Position numbers and translations under genes: made by a program. From the NCBI RefSeq assembly GCF_900205865.1, contig NZ_LT906662.1, positions 2,369,411 to 2,433,410 of the forward strand: DNA of 64,000 nt, read 5' to 3'. This DNA is from Thermoanaerobacterium sp. RBIITD (GTDB lineage: Bacteria > Bacillota > Thermoanaerobacteria > Thermoanaerobacterales > Thermoanaerobacteraceae). Of the stretch, positions 37,386 through 45,688 are shown one piece after another. The number at the start of each line of letters is the position of its first letter. Position 1 is the first letter of the stretch. The notes beneath the pieces were generated by a model. That model was not told the origin of the DNA and ran no database searches. It saw only the letters and a list, made by a program, of their open reading frames with translations.

Positions 37386-38864
37386 ATGGATTTGATTGTA
37401 AGCATTGATATAGGATCTTCTGGAGTTAGAGCATCTGCTTATACGATTAAAGGAAAATTAATTAGTTTTGGCAAACAGACTTATAAGACTTATTATGATA
37501 AGCCTGGTTGGGCTGAGCAAGATCCGAATGATTGGAAAATGGCAACGAGAATTTCATTAAAAAAAATGGTCGAAAATCTAAAGTTACCATATAAAATTAT
37601 GGGCATCGGTTTGACTGGACAATGTCCTACGTATGTACCCGTTGATAAAAATATTAATCCTGTTGGAAGAGCATTTATATATCAAGACAACAGAGCAGTA
37701 AATGAAACATTTGAACTCGAAAAAAAATATGGAAGCAGGTTAATTCATGATATAACAGGTCACCGATTACTTGCTTTTTATATACTTCCTAAAATATTAT
37801 GGCAAAGAGCTAATCAACCATGTTTATTTAAAAATATTGCATATATACTGCAGCCACGTGATTATATAGCGTACTATTTAACTGGCCAGATAGCTACGGA
37901 TGAAACACATGCAAATGCTACTTTATTATATGAGCTTAAACAACATAGATGGAATAAAAAATTAATGACTGAATTAAACTTAGATACGAACATATTTCCT
38001 AATAAAGTGCTTATGCCGTGGCAGATTGTTGGCGAATTACGAAAATCTATTGCAGAAAGTGTAGGTTTAACATCTGGAATACCCATAGTAATAGGAGCAG
38101 CAGATAGTCAATGCTGCTGTTTGGGAGTTGGTGCTGTAAGACCAGAGATTTTAAGTGAAATGTCGGGTACATCACCATGTTTAAATAGTACTGTTTTAAA
38201 CCCTGTTAATGATATAAATATAGGAAATTATACGCATGTTATACCAAATGCATGGTGTACAGAGATAGGATTAAATGCTACTGGAGCAAATCTTGAATGG
38301 TTGACAAATATTTTATATAAGAAAGATTCTAATAGGTATAATCTACTTAAGGAAAATATAAAAAAAATTAAAGTTGGAGCTGATGGATTAATATTTATCC
38401 CTTATCTAACTGGAGGAGAAAGAGATAATCCCTTATTAAAGGGTGGATTTTATAATTTAAATTTATATCACAATGCTGGGGATATGGCTAAAGCAGTATT
38501 AGAAGGTGTTGCATTCGCAATAAGAGAAAGGATTGAGAGACTTAGTAAGTCGACTTGTTCATTTAAATCAATTTATATTTCTGGTGGTGGTGCATTATTA
38601 GATGAATGGAATGAAATTAAAACTAATATCTTTGGAGTTCCGGTGTATGCAATAAAAGATGTTGATGGTGCTGAACTTGGTGCAGCTATGCTGGCAGGCA
38701 TTGGTTCAGGAGTCTTTAAGGATTATCAAGAAGCAATTAAAAATTGTGTATGTGATGGTAAGGAATTTTTGCCGAATTTAAAAATTCATGCAACTTATAA
38801 TGAACTCTATGAAATGTTTTTAGAAGTTGAAGATAAATTTGTTAGTAATAAATCTCTAGCATGA
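37386..38864 (+). CDS. FGGY-family carbohydrate kinase
   Basis: 492 residues with both FGGY lobes. The ATP site SIDIGSSGVRASAYTIKGK starts at residue 4. The substrate region is GLTGQCPTYVPVD, catalytic aspartate in GAADSQCCC, and C-terminal signatures ISGGGALLDEWNEIKTNIFG and DGAELGAAMLAG. The overall shape is closest to xylulokinase/gluconokinase-like members, but the substrate cannot be fixed from sequence. It would trap the sugar or polyol brought in by the APC permease and produce the inducer of the DeoR regulator. SD ATAGGTGGTATAAA. The next gene follows 12 bp downstream. Confidence 0.85.
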   Translation: MDLIVSIDIGSSGVRASAYTIKGKLISFGKQTYKTYYDKPGWAEQDPNDWKMATRISLKKMVENLKLPYKIMGIGLTGQCPTYVPVDKNINPVGRAFIYQDNRAVNETFELEKKYGSRLIHDITGHRLLAFYILPKILWQRANQPCLFKNIAYILQPRDYIAYYLTGQIATDETHANATLLYELKQHRWNKKLMTELNLDTNIFPNKVLMPWQIVGELRKSIAESVGLTSGIPIVIGAADSQCCCLGVGAVRPEILSEMSGTSPCLNSTVLNPVNDINIGNYTHVIPNAWCTEIGLNATGANLEWLTNILYKKDSNRYNLLKENIKKIKVGADGLIFIPYLTGGERDNPLLKGGFYNLNLYHNAGDMAKAVLEGVAFAIRERIERLSKSTCSFKSIYISGGGALLDEWNEIKTNIFGVPVYAIKDVDGAELGAAMLAGIGSGVFKDYQEAIKNCVCDGKEFLPNLKIHATYNELYEMFLEVEDKFVSNKSLA

Positions 38865-38876
38865 GGAGTGTTATTT

Positions 38877-39629
38877 ATGGCATATGAAAAGAAGCCCGTT
38901 ATAATAGATATGGCAAAAAAGTTGATGGACCATATAGAAAAAAATAATATTAAAGCAAAATTACTTGGTGGCGTTGCTGTATATTTGACATGTCCTAGTA
39001 CAGAATATGCGCCATTGTCAAGGGATATAAATGACATTGATATAGTGGTTTCAAATAATGACGTGAAAGCTTTAAAAAAAGCTTTAGACGAAGAAGGGTT
39101 TATAGCAGATCGAAGGTTTAATGCTTTACATGGAGAAACTCGCATGTTGTTTAGTAAAAATGATATTGACCTTGATGTGTTTATAGGGAAGTTTATACAA
39201 TGCCATGAGCTGAATCTTGAAGGTGATTTATCAAAAAATGGTTATACGATAAGTTTAGCTAATTTATTACTTACCAAGCTGCAAATAGTTCAGATAAACT
39301 ATAAGGACATACTTGATATTCTTGCTATTCTCATTGATCATCCTGTCGAGAATAAAAATGATTGTAATACTATAAACCTTAATTCTATACTCGATATAGT
39401 AAAAAATGATTGGGGTTGGTATACGACTATTTTTGATAATCTTGAAAAAACAGTTTCTATGGCTAAAGATATACTTAATAAAGAAGATATAACGACAATA
39501 ACAGAAAAGATATTATTAATTAAAACTTCTATTGAACAGGTACCTAAAAGCTTAAAGTGGAAAATAAGAGCTAAAATTGGCCGTAAGTTACAATGGTATA
39601 ATATTCCGGAGGAAAAACATTATGAGTAA
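38877..39629 (+). CDS. Nucleotidyltransferase-like protein
   Basis: 250 residues from the ATG at 38877, supported by GAGGAGTGTT. The front carries LLGGVAVYL (residues 29-37) and DINDIDIVV (D53, D55), the GG..D-x-D arrangement of the minimal nucleotidyltransferase fold. The later IDLDVFIGKF supplies a possible third acidic residue. The second half is helical and unassigned. Such proteins may be aminoglycoside-NTase relatives or toxin-antitoxin type enzymes, but here the gene is sealed inside a sugar operon, overlapping its downstream neighbour by 8 bp. A role in modifying a sugar or in regulation is open. Confidence 0.65.
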   Translation: MAYEKKPVIIDMAKKLMDHIEKNNIKAKLLGGVAVYLTCPSTEYAPLSRDINDIDIVVSNNDVKALKKALDEEGFIADRRFNALHGETRMLFSKNDIDLDVFIGKFIQCHELNLEGDLSKNGYTISLANLLLTKLQIVQINYKDILDILAILIDHPVENKNDCNTINLNSILDIVKNDWGWYTTIFDNLEKTVSMAKDILNKEDITTITEKILLIKTSIEQVPKSLKWKIRAKIGRKLQWYNIPEEKHYE

Positions 39630-40527
39630 AATTAAATTAGGAATTAATAATTGTTTCGCGATTAAAAGATGGCCAGAGCCTGAAGCATGGGTTGATATTG
39701 TTGCTAATAAATTAGAATTAAATATAGTTCAATTTTCACTGGATCTAATTGATTTAAATATAGATAAATCAACGATGTTTAAAATATGCAACAAAATCAA
39801 TGATGTATCGGCAAAAAACAATCTGAACATTCAAAGTTGCTTTACTGGATTAGGTGAATACAGCCATAATCTTTTATTAGATCCCGATGAAGACATTCGA
39901 GCTTATAGTGTTAAATGGTATGAAAAAGCAATTGAATTTGCATCAATGCTTAATTGCGAAGCAGTAGGTGGTTTTATGGGTGCAATGAGTATGAAAGATT
40001 TTATTGACCCATTTCGCAAAAATTTACTTATTAAAAGTTTGATTAGTAATATAAAATATTTATCATATGTAGCGAAATCAAAGGGCTTGAAATATTTATT
40101 ATGGGAACCCATGCCTGTAGATAGGGAGATATTGAGTAATATAGATGATACAATAAAATTATATAAAGAAATTAACGAAGTATCTGATATTCCAATATAT
40201 ATTAACTTAGATGTTGGTCATATGTGTTCTTATAACAATTCTGAATATGATAGAAATCCATATAATTGGATTAAAAAATTAGGTTCTTACTCACCTATAA
40301 TACATATTCAGCAGTGTGATGGAAAATCAGATAGTCATTTACCCTTCATAAAAGAAAATAATAAGAAGGGAATAATCATGCCTCAATTGGTAATTGAAGC
40401 AATTAATGCATCTGGAGCAGATGAAGTAATACTTATGCTAGAAATAATACATCCTTTTGAGTACAAAGAGAGTGATGTATTAGATGAACTAAAGGAATCT
40501 GTTGAATATTGGAAGATGTATATATGA
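39622..40527 (+). CDS. Xylose isomerase-like TIM-barrel sugar (phosphate) epimerase
   Basis: 301 residues from the ATG at 39622 (SD CGGAGGAAAAACATT); start and upstream stop overlap. AP endonuclease 2/xylose isomerase-like barrel: LGINNCFAIKRWPEPEAW at the front, LLWEPMPVDREI with a metal-binding glutamate, INLDVGHMC with Asp and His, HIQQCDGKSDSH, and VILMLEIIHPFEY at the end. The family includes tagatose, psicose and erythrulose-phosphate 3-epimerases and inosose isomerases. It is the last gene of the cluster and probably isomerises the kinase product or substrate. Confidence 0.8.
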   Translation: MSKIKLGINNCFAIKRWPEPEAWVDIVANKLELNIVQFSLDLIDLNIDKSTMFKICNKINDVSAKNNLNIQSCFTGLGEYSHNLLLDPDEDIRAYSVKWYEKAIEFASMLNCEAVGGFMGAMSMKDFIDPFRKNLLIKSLISNIKYLSYVAKSKGLKYLLWEPMPVDREILSNIDDTIKLYKEINEVSDIPIYINLDVGHMCSYNNSEYDRNPYNWIKKLGSYSPIIHIQQCDGKSDSHLPFIKENNKKGIIMPQLVIEAINASGADEVILMLEIIHPFEYKESDVLDELKESVEYWKMYI

Positions 40528-40631
40528 ATTTTATTTTTCTAATAGTATGGCATGGATTTAATATATAACAATTATGTATAAAAATACCATAAAATAAAAT
40601 AGACAAAACATGAAAAACAATTTAGAATAAG

Positions 40632-40750
40632 ATGAATAAGAAAAGAAATTTTACGCCTGAAGAAAAAGCTAAGATTGTTATTTAAGTCTTAAAAGAGGAA
40701 AAAAACGCTGAATGAAATCCCTGTCGAATATGAAATACACCCAAATTAAC
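40632..40750 (+). pseudogene. IS3-family OrfA remnant
   Basis: MNKKRNFTPEEKAKIVI followed by a stop, then VLKEEK and, after further stops and shifts, NPCRI and PKLT. This matches the start of IS3-type OrfA helix-turn-helix proteins (FTxEEKAKIVLEVLKEEKTLNEIA...HPNQL) with nonsense mutations. Only about 40 codons survive. Confidence 0.7.
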
Positions 40751-40800
40751 TGTTATTGTCAATAAAAATTCCTCACTTAAGGTAAAAAAATTTTATCAAT

Positions 40801-41105
40801 TTAATTCTTTTTTGGGTTTTCTTCTGACATAGATTTAATAACATCTTCTCGTTGTTTCATTCTGTAGCTTTTACTTTTAATCACAACAAAATGGCAGTGA
40901 TGAACAAATCTATCAAGTATTGCAGTTGCTAATACAAGATCATAAAAAATTTTAGCCCATTCTTCAAAAACTTTATTCGAAGTTATTATTACTGAGCCTC
41001 TTTCATATCTTTTTGATATAATTTCATAGAAATCATCGACACTGTTTGATTGAGTTTCTTAAGTCCTAATTCATCTAATTTAAGTAGGTCAGGACTTGTA
41101 TAATA
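40801..41105 (-). pseudogene. IstB-like ATPase remnant of an IS21 element
   Basis: Reverse-strand reading gives DLLKLDELGLKKLN, then after a frameshift near 41050 DDFYEIISKRYERGSVIITS and DLVLATAILDRFVHHCHFVV, then KSKSYRMKQRE to a stop at 40801-40803. These are the C-terminal blocks of IstB, the ATP-binding helper of IS21 transposition. The N-terminal Walker A part is missing and the frame is broken, so it is dead. Confidence 0.85.
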
Positions 41106-41251
41106 TCATAATTTCTGTTGAAAAGAATTATCTGCTCTTGACATACCTATTTTTTTACAGTATTAAGTTATTATGCTCTTTATTTTATAAGTACTAAAAA
41201 ATTTTTCATGACTTTTACATTATAATCTTGTTGCAGAGCGAATATAAAGGC

Positions 41252-43951
41252 TTATATTACATTAAATAATGTATCTTTTTCCTGGAAAAATCTCATTACA
41301 TAGCATATTTCATCATCAGGAATTTTAATCGAATATTTAGTATTTAGGTAGTTTAGTGATTGCTTGACAACATTATACAAAGATATATTGTTTTTAATAT
41401 ATTCTTCTTTGTCTAGAAATTCTATACTTTTCTCGCCTTTTTTGATTCTGCTTACCATGAAAGCAAAATGAAGTATAATACCCAGCAACATGTCATCATC
41501 GAAGTAAACGGAAAGTGTATCACACAGCTTCATGATGGTACTTTGTATATCGCTGTACAGCTCTTCTCCGTCAATGTTGTCTATATTTTCTTTTAGAACA
41601 TACCCCATTTTAAGCAATGTTGTCTTGATATCTACGATTTCTTGTAATTCTTTAATGACTTTTAAACTTAAAACGTCATTCATGCTGTACTGCCTAATGT
41701 TTGTATCCAGTGGGAATGATGATACGATAAATGCAATTTCCATATTTTCCTGTATTTCTTCTATTTTCTGCATGGTTATATGCTTATCGAGGCAGTTTAT
41801 CGGAATAATTTCAAAGAGATCTTTATCAAATTTTAAATTGTTCTTTAAAAAGCTTTTAATTGCAACAGATGCACCTTCACCAGTAAGGCATGCGGTTACA
41901 ATTGCGATTTTCTTTTTGCCGCTTATTAGTGGAGCAAAATCTATATTGTTTTCTATATACGAGTTTATAGCTTGGACACTCATATATATATTGTTAAGAG
42001 GCATACCAAGTAATGCTTTCCTTGTTGCTTCTATAACGTGGAGAGTTGAAATAAGCGGAATTACTTTTACAGGTATGTTAAATTCCTTTTCAATTGTTTC
42101 ACCAAAAGTCGTAAGAGATCCCATATCTACCAGCAAGAGATATCCTGCTTGATTCATGTCGCTTTTTACATAGTTTTTGAGGGCTTCTAAAACCTCTAGC
42201 GGACTTTTGTCTAAATGAGCGTCAATTCCAATTGCATAATTTTCTCCTAATAATTTGTTTGCAACGTCTGCCATTGATGTCGCTGTTGAATTGCCGTGGG
42301 CAATTATTATAACTTTAACTTTTCCGAACTGTTTGCTGATGCATTCTTTGTCAGAAATAAGAAATATAGTTATAAATCCTGCTTCATCCTCCGGTATTGA
42401 CGTATTTAAATACTTTTCGATGATTTTCTTAGATTGCATCGCTACTTCAAATTCTTTTGGGTATAATTGCTTAATTTTTGACAGTTGAGGATTTACAATA
42501 GGCTTATTTTTGTTGACCCTTTCAATAAGCGTGTTTAAGTGCAAAGCAAGTGCAGTATAGCTGTTTTGGCTAAGCTCTTTCCCAAGAAGTTCGGATACGA
42601 GCTCAGCAATCCTGTCTGTAATGTTTATTATGTCTTCTCCTAAGATATGAATTAAATTCTGTTTGTTTTTCTCCTCAGTTATACCATATATCTGCTTGTG
42701 AAAGTACTTTGCTATGTCTTTTTCCAAAATTGATTCAATGTCTATATCAGATATACCTTTTGCTTTTAGCTGCCTCAATCTATCATTTATTATCTCGTAA
42801 ATGCTGTTATCATTAGATGCGGTTGGAATTTCCTCTGTTTCATTTGTAGGGGAAAATTTAAAAAACTCTATATCGTCACCTATGACTTCGTTCCACAGCA
42901 TTCTATGCTGTTTATCTGTGTATAGTCCTTTCTTTATATAATCTGGCAAGTCTCTACTGCAGATCCTTATGTCATTTTTCTTATTAGTCAAAAATTCTGA
43001 ATAGACTTTTGCACATATAAGCTTGACATCGCTTTCTAATTGACCGATGTTGTTTGGACAGTCATAGGAGCAAAATGCCCTCATGGAATTCAGCGACACA
43101 AAGATATCCCTGTTTAATTTTATGCTTTCGTGTTTAAAAAACCTTTTTAGAAGGTAAAATCTTTCTTCTAAAGTCCTTTCTCTAAGTGGCGGTATTTTAA
43201 TTATCATCGGTATTCTTCTTGTAAATGTATTTAAAAGGGATGAAGAAGGATCCTCAGTCGTAGCTGATATGATCAGTACATCAGATGTCCGATTTTCTAC
43301 GTCGCCGACTCTTCTAAAATACCCTGTATCAAGAAAAGTAAATAATATTTCTTGTCCTTCAGGTGGCAAACGGTGTACTTCATCGAGGAATAAGATTCCG
43401 CCATTTGCTTTTTCTATAAGTCCTTCTTTGTCTGTATCAGCGCCTGTATATGCTCCTTTTTTAACCCCAAAAAGTTGAGCCGTCAAAAGCTGAGGGTTGT
43501 TGCTGTAGTCTGCACAGTTAAAGGCTATAAAAGGAGCGTCAGGCTTTTTTACTCCCATATCAATGGCATACTTGTGCATTATTCTCGCAAAAGTAGATTT
43601 TCCTACGCCTGTTTCACCTAATATTAAACAGTGGATTCCCTTGGGAGGATACAAAATAGCAGCTTTTGCCTGCTCGCCAGCTTGTTTCAAACTGATATTA
43701 TTTTTAATCAGCATATCCAGCTCGTACAATTTGCTGTCATTTGAGTTGCTGTTGGTGCTGTTAAATACAGGTGAAAAAAGTACTGGTCTGCCGTCTGACT
43801 TTATGACTTTTCCTTCCTTGCACAAAAGATTTAATTCATGACTAACGTTTGCTCGAGACATATTTAACTCATTTGCTAATGTCATAGCATCTATACCGTT
43901 CCCATTGCTTAACTCTATTAATTTTTTTAAAATCAAGTCTTTTCTTTTCAA
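41252..43951 (-). CDS. LevR-type sigma-54-dependent activator with PRD and EIIA domains
   Basis: 899 residues from the TTG at 43951, chosen because AAAGGGGATC lies 9 bases upstream; the frame is open to an ATG at 43972 that lacks a ribosome site. Domains: DNA-binding HTH at about 5-55 (MTLANELNMSRANVSHEL); AAA+ sigma-54 interaction domain with Walker A GETGVGKS (112-119), GAYTGA (166-171, a variant of GAFTGA) and Walker B GGILFLDEVH (184-193); a PRD; a mannose-type EIIA domain containing IIAHGNSTATSMAD; and a second PRD-like C-terminus. PTS phosphorylation of histidines in the PRDs and EIIA controls its activity. It is divergent from a PTS operon with a sigma-54 promoter, its evident target. 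Confidence 0.92.
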   Translation of the reverse strand: MKRKDLILKKLIELSNGNGIDAMTLANELNMSRANVSHELNLLCKEGKVIKSDGRPVLFSPVFNSTNSNSNDSKLYELDMLIKNNISLKQAGEQAKAAILYPPKGIHCLILGETGVGKSTFARIMHKYAIDMGVKKPDAPFIAFNCADYSNNPQLLTAQLFGVKKGAYTGADTDKEGLIEKANGGILFLDEVHRLPPEGQEILFTFLDTGYFRRVGDVENRTSDVLIISATTEDPSSSLLNTFTRRIPMIIKIPPLRERTLEERFYLLKRFFKHESIKLNRDIFVSLNSMRAFCSYDCPNNIGQLESDVKLICAKVYSEFLTNKKNDIRICSRDLPDYIKKGLYTDKQHRMLWNEVIGDDIEFFKFSPTNETEEIPTASNDNSIYEIINDRLRQLKAKGISDIDIESILEKDIAKYFHKQIYGITEEKNKQNLIHILGEDIINITDRIAELVSELLGKELSQNSYTALALHLNTLIERVNKNKPIVNPQLSKIKQLYPKEFEVAMQSKKIIEKYLNTSIPEDEAGFITIFLISDKECISKQFGKVKVIIIAHGNSTATSMADVANKLLGENYAIGIDAHLDKSPLEVLEALKNYVKSDMNQAGYLLLVDMGSLTTFGETIEKEFNIPVKVIPLISTLHVIEATRKALLGMPLNNIYMSVQAINSYIENNIDFAPLISGKKKIAIVTACLTGEGASVAIKSFLKNNLKFDKDLFEIIPINCLDKHITMQKIEEIQENMEIAFIVSSFPLDTNIRQYSMNDVLSLKVIKELQEIVDIKTTLLKMGYVLKENIDNIDGEELYSDIQSTIMKLCDTLSVYFDDDMLLGIILHFAFMVSRIKKGEKSIEFLDKEEYIKNNISLYNVVKQSLNYLNTKYSIKIPDDEICYVMRFFQEKDTLFNVI

Positions 43952-44042
43952 CTTAAAGATCCCCTTTACCATAAATAACTTTCTATACCTATATCCTATT
44001 ATATATTTCGCGACAAGTTTTTCAATAGTGATTTACTGGATT

Positions 44043-44180
44043 AAACACTATCGAAACATTAAAACACTAAGAAAAATTGATAAAACAATATGCAGATTTT
44101 TATTAAACACTAAAAAACGCTGTTTATTTTAATATGTTTTGATAGGGTAAAATGCGGCGTTTCTTCATGTTTTAGTGTTT
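44043..44180 (+). promoter_or_regulatory. Repeated octamer, candidate upstream activating sites
   Basis: AAACACTA occurs at 44043-44050, 44062-44069 and 44105-44112 on the forward strand and inverted as TAGTGTTT at 44173-44180, directly against the -24 element. All four lie between the LevR-type gene and the PTS operon, the right place for enhancer sites of a sigma-54 activator. Confidence 0.6.
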
Positions 44181-44196
44181 TGGCATGGTTTTTGCA
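44181..44196 (+). promoter_or_regulatory. Sigma-54 (-24/-12) promoter of the PTS operon
   Basis: TGGCATGGTTTTTGCA matches the sigma-54 consensus TGGCACG-N4-TTGCA with GG and GC in correct spacing. It ends 55 bp before the EIIA start. With the divergent LevR-type activator this makes a complete RpoN-dependent regulatory unit. Confidence 0.92.
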
Positions 44197-44251
44197 TATA
44201 TTATTTAGTGAATCCCAAAATAGATAAAACCAATTCAAGGAGGAAAATAAT

Positions 44252-44584
44252 ATGGATTTGCAGCAAATAGTTATGGAAATCATTATACAATCAGGTGAAG
44301 CAAGGGCATATGCACACGAAGCGCTTAGAAAGGCGTATGAAGGCGAATTTGAAGAAGCTGAAAAACTTATGTCACAGGCCAATGAAGCTATCGAAAAAGC
44401 ACATAATGTGCAGACCAGCATGTTGCAAAAGGAAGCATCAGGTGAAAAACTGGAATTTTCTATATTATTTGTTCATTCACAAGATCATCTTATGACTGCT
44501 ATATCAGAAAAAAACCTTATCTCGGAGATCATTGAATTAAGGAAGATGTTAGAACCAGTTCTTCATACATGTGTGACAAAATAA
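44252..44584 (+). CDS. PTS system lactose/cellobiose-type EIIA
   Basis: 110 residues, a complete all-helical EIIA of the Lac family that forms trimers. The phosphorylated histidine lies in ILFVHSQDHLMTA (H75 or H79; the family alignment would decide). It passes phosphate from HPr to EIIB. SD AAGGAGGAAAATAAT. First gene of the sigma-54 operon; EIIB follows only after an inserted GrdB-like gene, which departs from the normal celABC order. Confidence 0.92.
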   Translation: MDLQQIVMEIIIQSGEARAYAHEALRKAYEGEFEEAEKLMSQANEAIEKAHNVQTSMLQKEASGEKLEFSILFVHSQDHLMTAISEKNLISEIIELRKMLEPVLHTCVTK

Positions 44585-44614
44585 AAAATTTAAAAACTAA
44601 TTTAGGAGGGTAAC

Positions 44615-45145
44615 ATGATTAAAGCGGTACAATTCTTAAACCAGGTTCAGGCTGGATACGGAACAGATGAAAAAATGAATATGGAACCTCAATCCCAATT
44701 TGGTGCTATAGGATTGGGAATGTTATTAAAAAACACCATGATGAGAAACGGTGGGGATATAATTGGTACCGTAATATGTGGTGATAACTATTTTCTTGAA
44801 AATAAAGACGAAGCTATTGAAAAAATATTAACCATGATAAAACAATTTAATCCGGACGTAGTTATATGTGGTCCTGCATTAAATTACAAAAGATACGGTG
44901 ATTGCTGTGGATATTTGACAGAAGCAGTTATTGAAAAGTTGGACATTCCGGCTTTTGCTGCCATGTCGAAGGACAATACAGGTACAGAATTATTTAGAAA
45001 AAAGATATACATCATAGAGACTCCAAATAGAGGAGGCATTGGACTAAATGATTCTCTGAGAAAAATATCGAAATTTGCAGTGAAATTGGCACAAGGACAA
45101 CCCATAGGATCACCTGAAGAAGAAGGGTATTTCCCACAGGAATAG
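44615..45145 (+). CDS. Glycine/betaine reductase component B-like protein
   Basis: 176 residues, resembling only the N-terminal part of GrdB/GrdF, the substrate-binding selenoprotein subunits of glycine, sarcosine and betaine reductases. Matching blocks are KAVQFLNQVQAGYGTDEK, GDIIGTVICGDNYFLENKDE, NPDVVICGPALNYKRYGDCC and the terminal IGSPEEEGYFPQ. The C-terminal selenocysteine domain is absent and no in-frame TGA readthrough is suggested: the stop is TAG. Cysteines are found at VICGD, VVICG and GDCCG. No GrdA, GrdC/D or PrdA-like genes are nearby. Its position between EIIA and EIIB implies a role linked to sugar uptake or its regulation. Function unknown. SD TTAGGAGGGTAAC. Confidence 0.75.
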   Translation: MIKAVQFLNQVQAGYGTDEKMNMEPQSQFGAIGLGMLLKNTMMRNGGDIIGTVICGDNYFLENKDEAIEKILTMIKQFNPDVVICGPALNYKRYGDCCGYLTEAVIEKLDIPAFAAMSKDNTGTELFRKKIYIIETPNRGGIGLNDSLRKISKFAVKLAQGQPIGSPEEEGYFPQE

Positions 45146-45189
45146 GAAAAGAGGTGGTACACGTGTTTTTAGATTGAATCTCTTTGGTT

Positions 45190-45261
45190 TCAAGGGATTC
45201 CCCATTTTTGAAGTGTTTTAATAGTGTATGTAGTGATTTATTTAAGTGGGGATATCCTTGA
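45190..45261 (+). promoter_or_regulatory. Long inverted repeat before EIIB gene
   Basis: TCAAGGGATTCCCCA (45190-45204) and TGGGGATATCCTTGA (45247-45261) pair over 12 of 15 positions around a 42-nt spacer in the 175-bp gap between the GrdB-like gene and EIIB. Possibly an mRNA processing or stability element. Confidence 0.4.
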
Positions 45262-45320
45262 AGATAAAATGCAAAATTGCTTTTACAAGCTAAAGTTTTT
45301 TGAAAGGAGGGAAAACGTTA

Positions 45321-45629
45321 ATGCTTAAGATTATTCTCTTTTGCTCTTCAGGTTCATCGACAAGCATGTTAATTGGCAGAATTGAAGAGGCAGCAAAAGC
45401 AAGAGGTATAGAGGTCGCTGTTGATGCATACCCTGAAGCACAGATGGAAAAATACGTTGAAGAAGCGGATGTAGTTCTCTTAGGTCCGCAAGTAAAATTC
45501 ATACTGCCAAAAGCAAAGAAAATATGCAGTGAAAAAGGTGTACCTGTAGATGTGATAAATCCAGTCGTCTACGGTATGATGGATGGAGAAAAAGTATTAG
45601 ACCAAGCTTTAAGCATGGCTAATAAATAG
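45321..45629 (+). CDS. PTS system lactose/cellobiose-type EIIB
   Basis: 102 residues from the ATG at 45321, supported by AAAGGAGGGAAAACGTTA; an upstream TTG in frame at 45300 is part of the ribosome-site region. Active-site cysteine C8 in ILFCSSGSSTSML, the classic phospho-Cys loop of the family. It receives phosphate from EIIA and phosphorylates the incoming sugar on EIIC. Cytoplasmic. It lies 59 bp before the EIIC gene. Confidence 0.93.
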   Translation: MLKIILFCSSGSSTSMLIGRIEEAAKARGIEVAVDAYPEAQMEKYVEEADVVLLGPQVKFILPKAKKICSEKGVPVDVINPVVYGMMDGEKVLDQALSMANK

Positions 45630-45688
45630 CTCTCATTTATAAGTTTTAAAACCAAAAATCTAAATTTAAGATAAGGAGTGTTATAAAA

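Noticed and set aside
41532-42152. Forward open frame of 206 codons
   Set aside because: Opposite strand of the LevR-type gene, no Shine-Dalgarno, no protein-like pattern.
44615-45145. Selenocysteine readthrough extending the GrdB-like protein
   Set aside because: The frame ends with TAG, not TGA, and the following sequence carries no GrdB C-terminal motif before EIIB.
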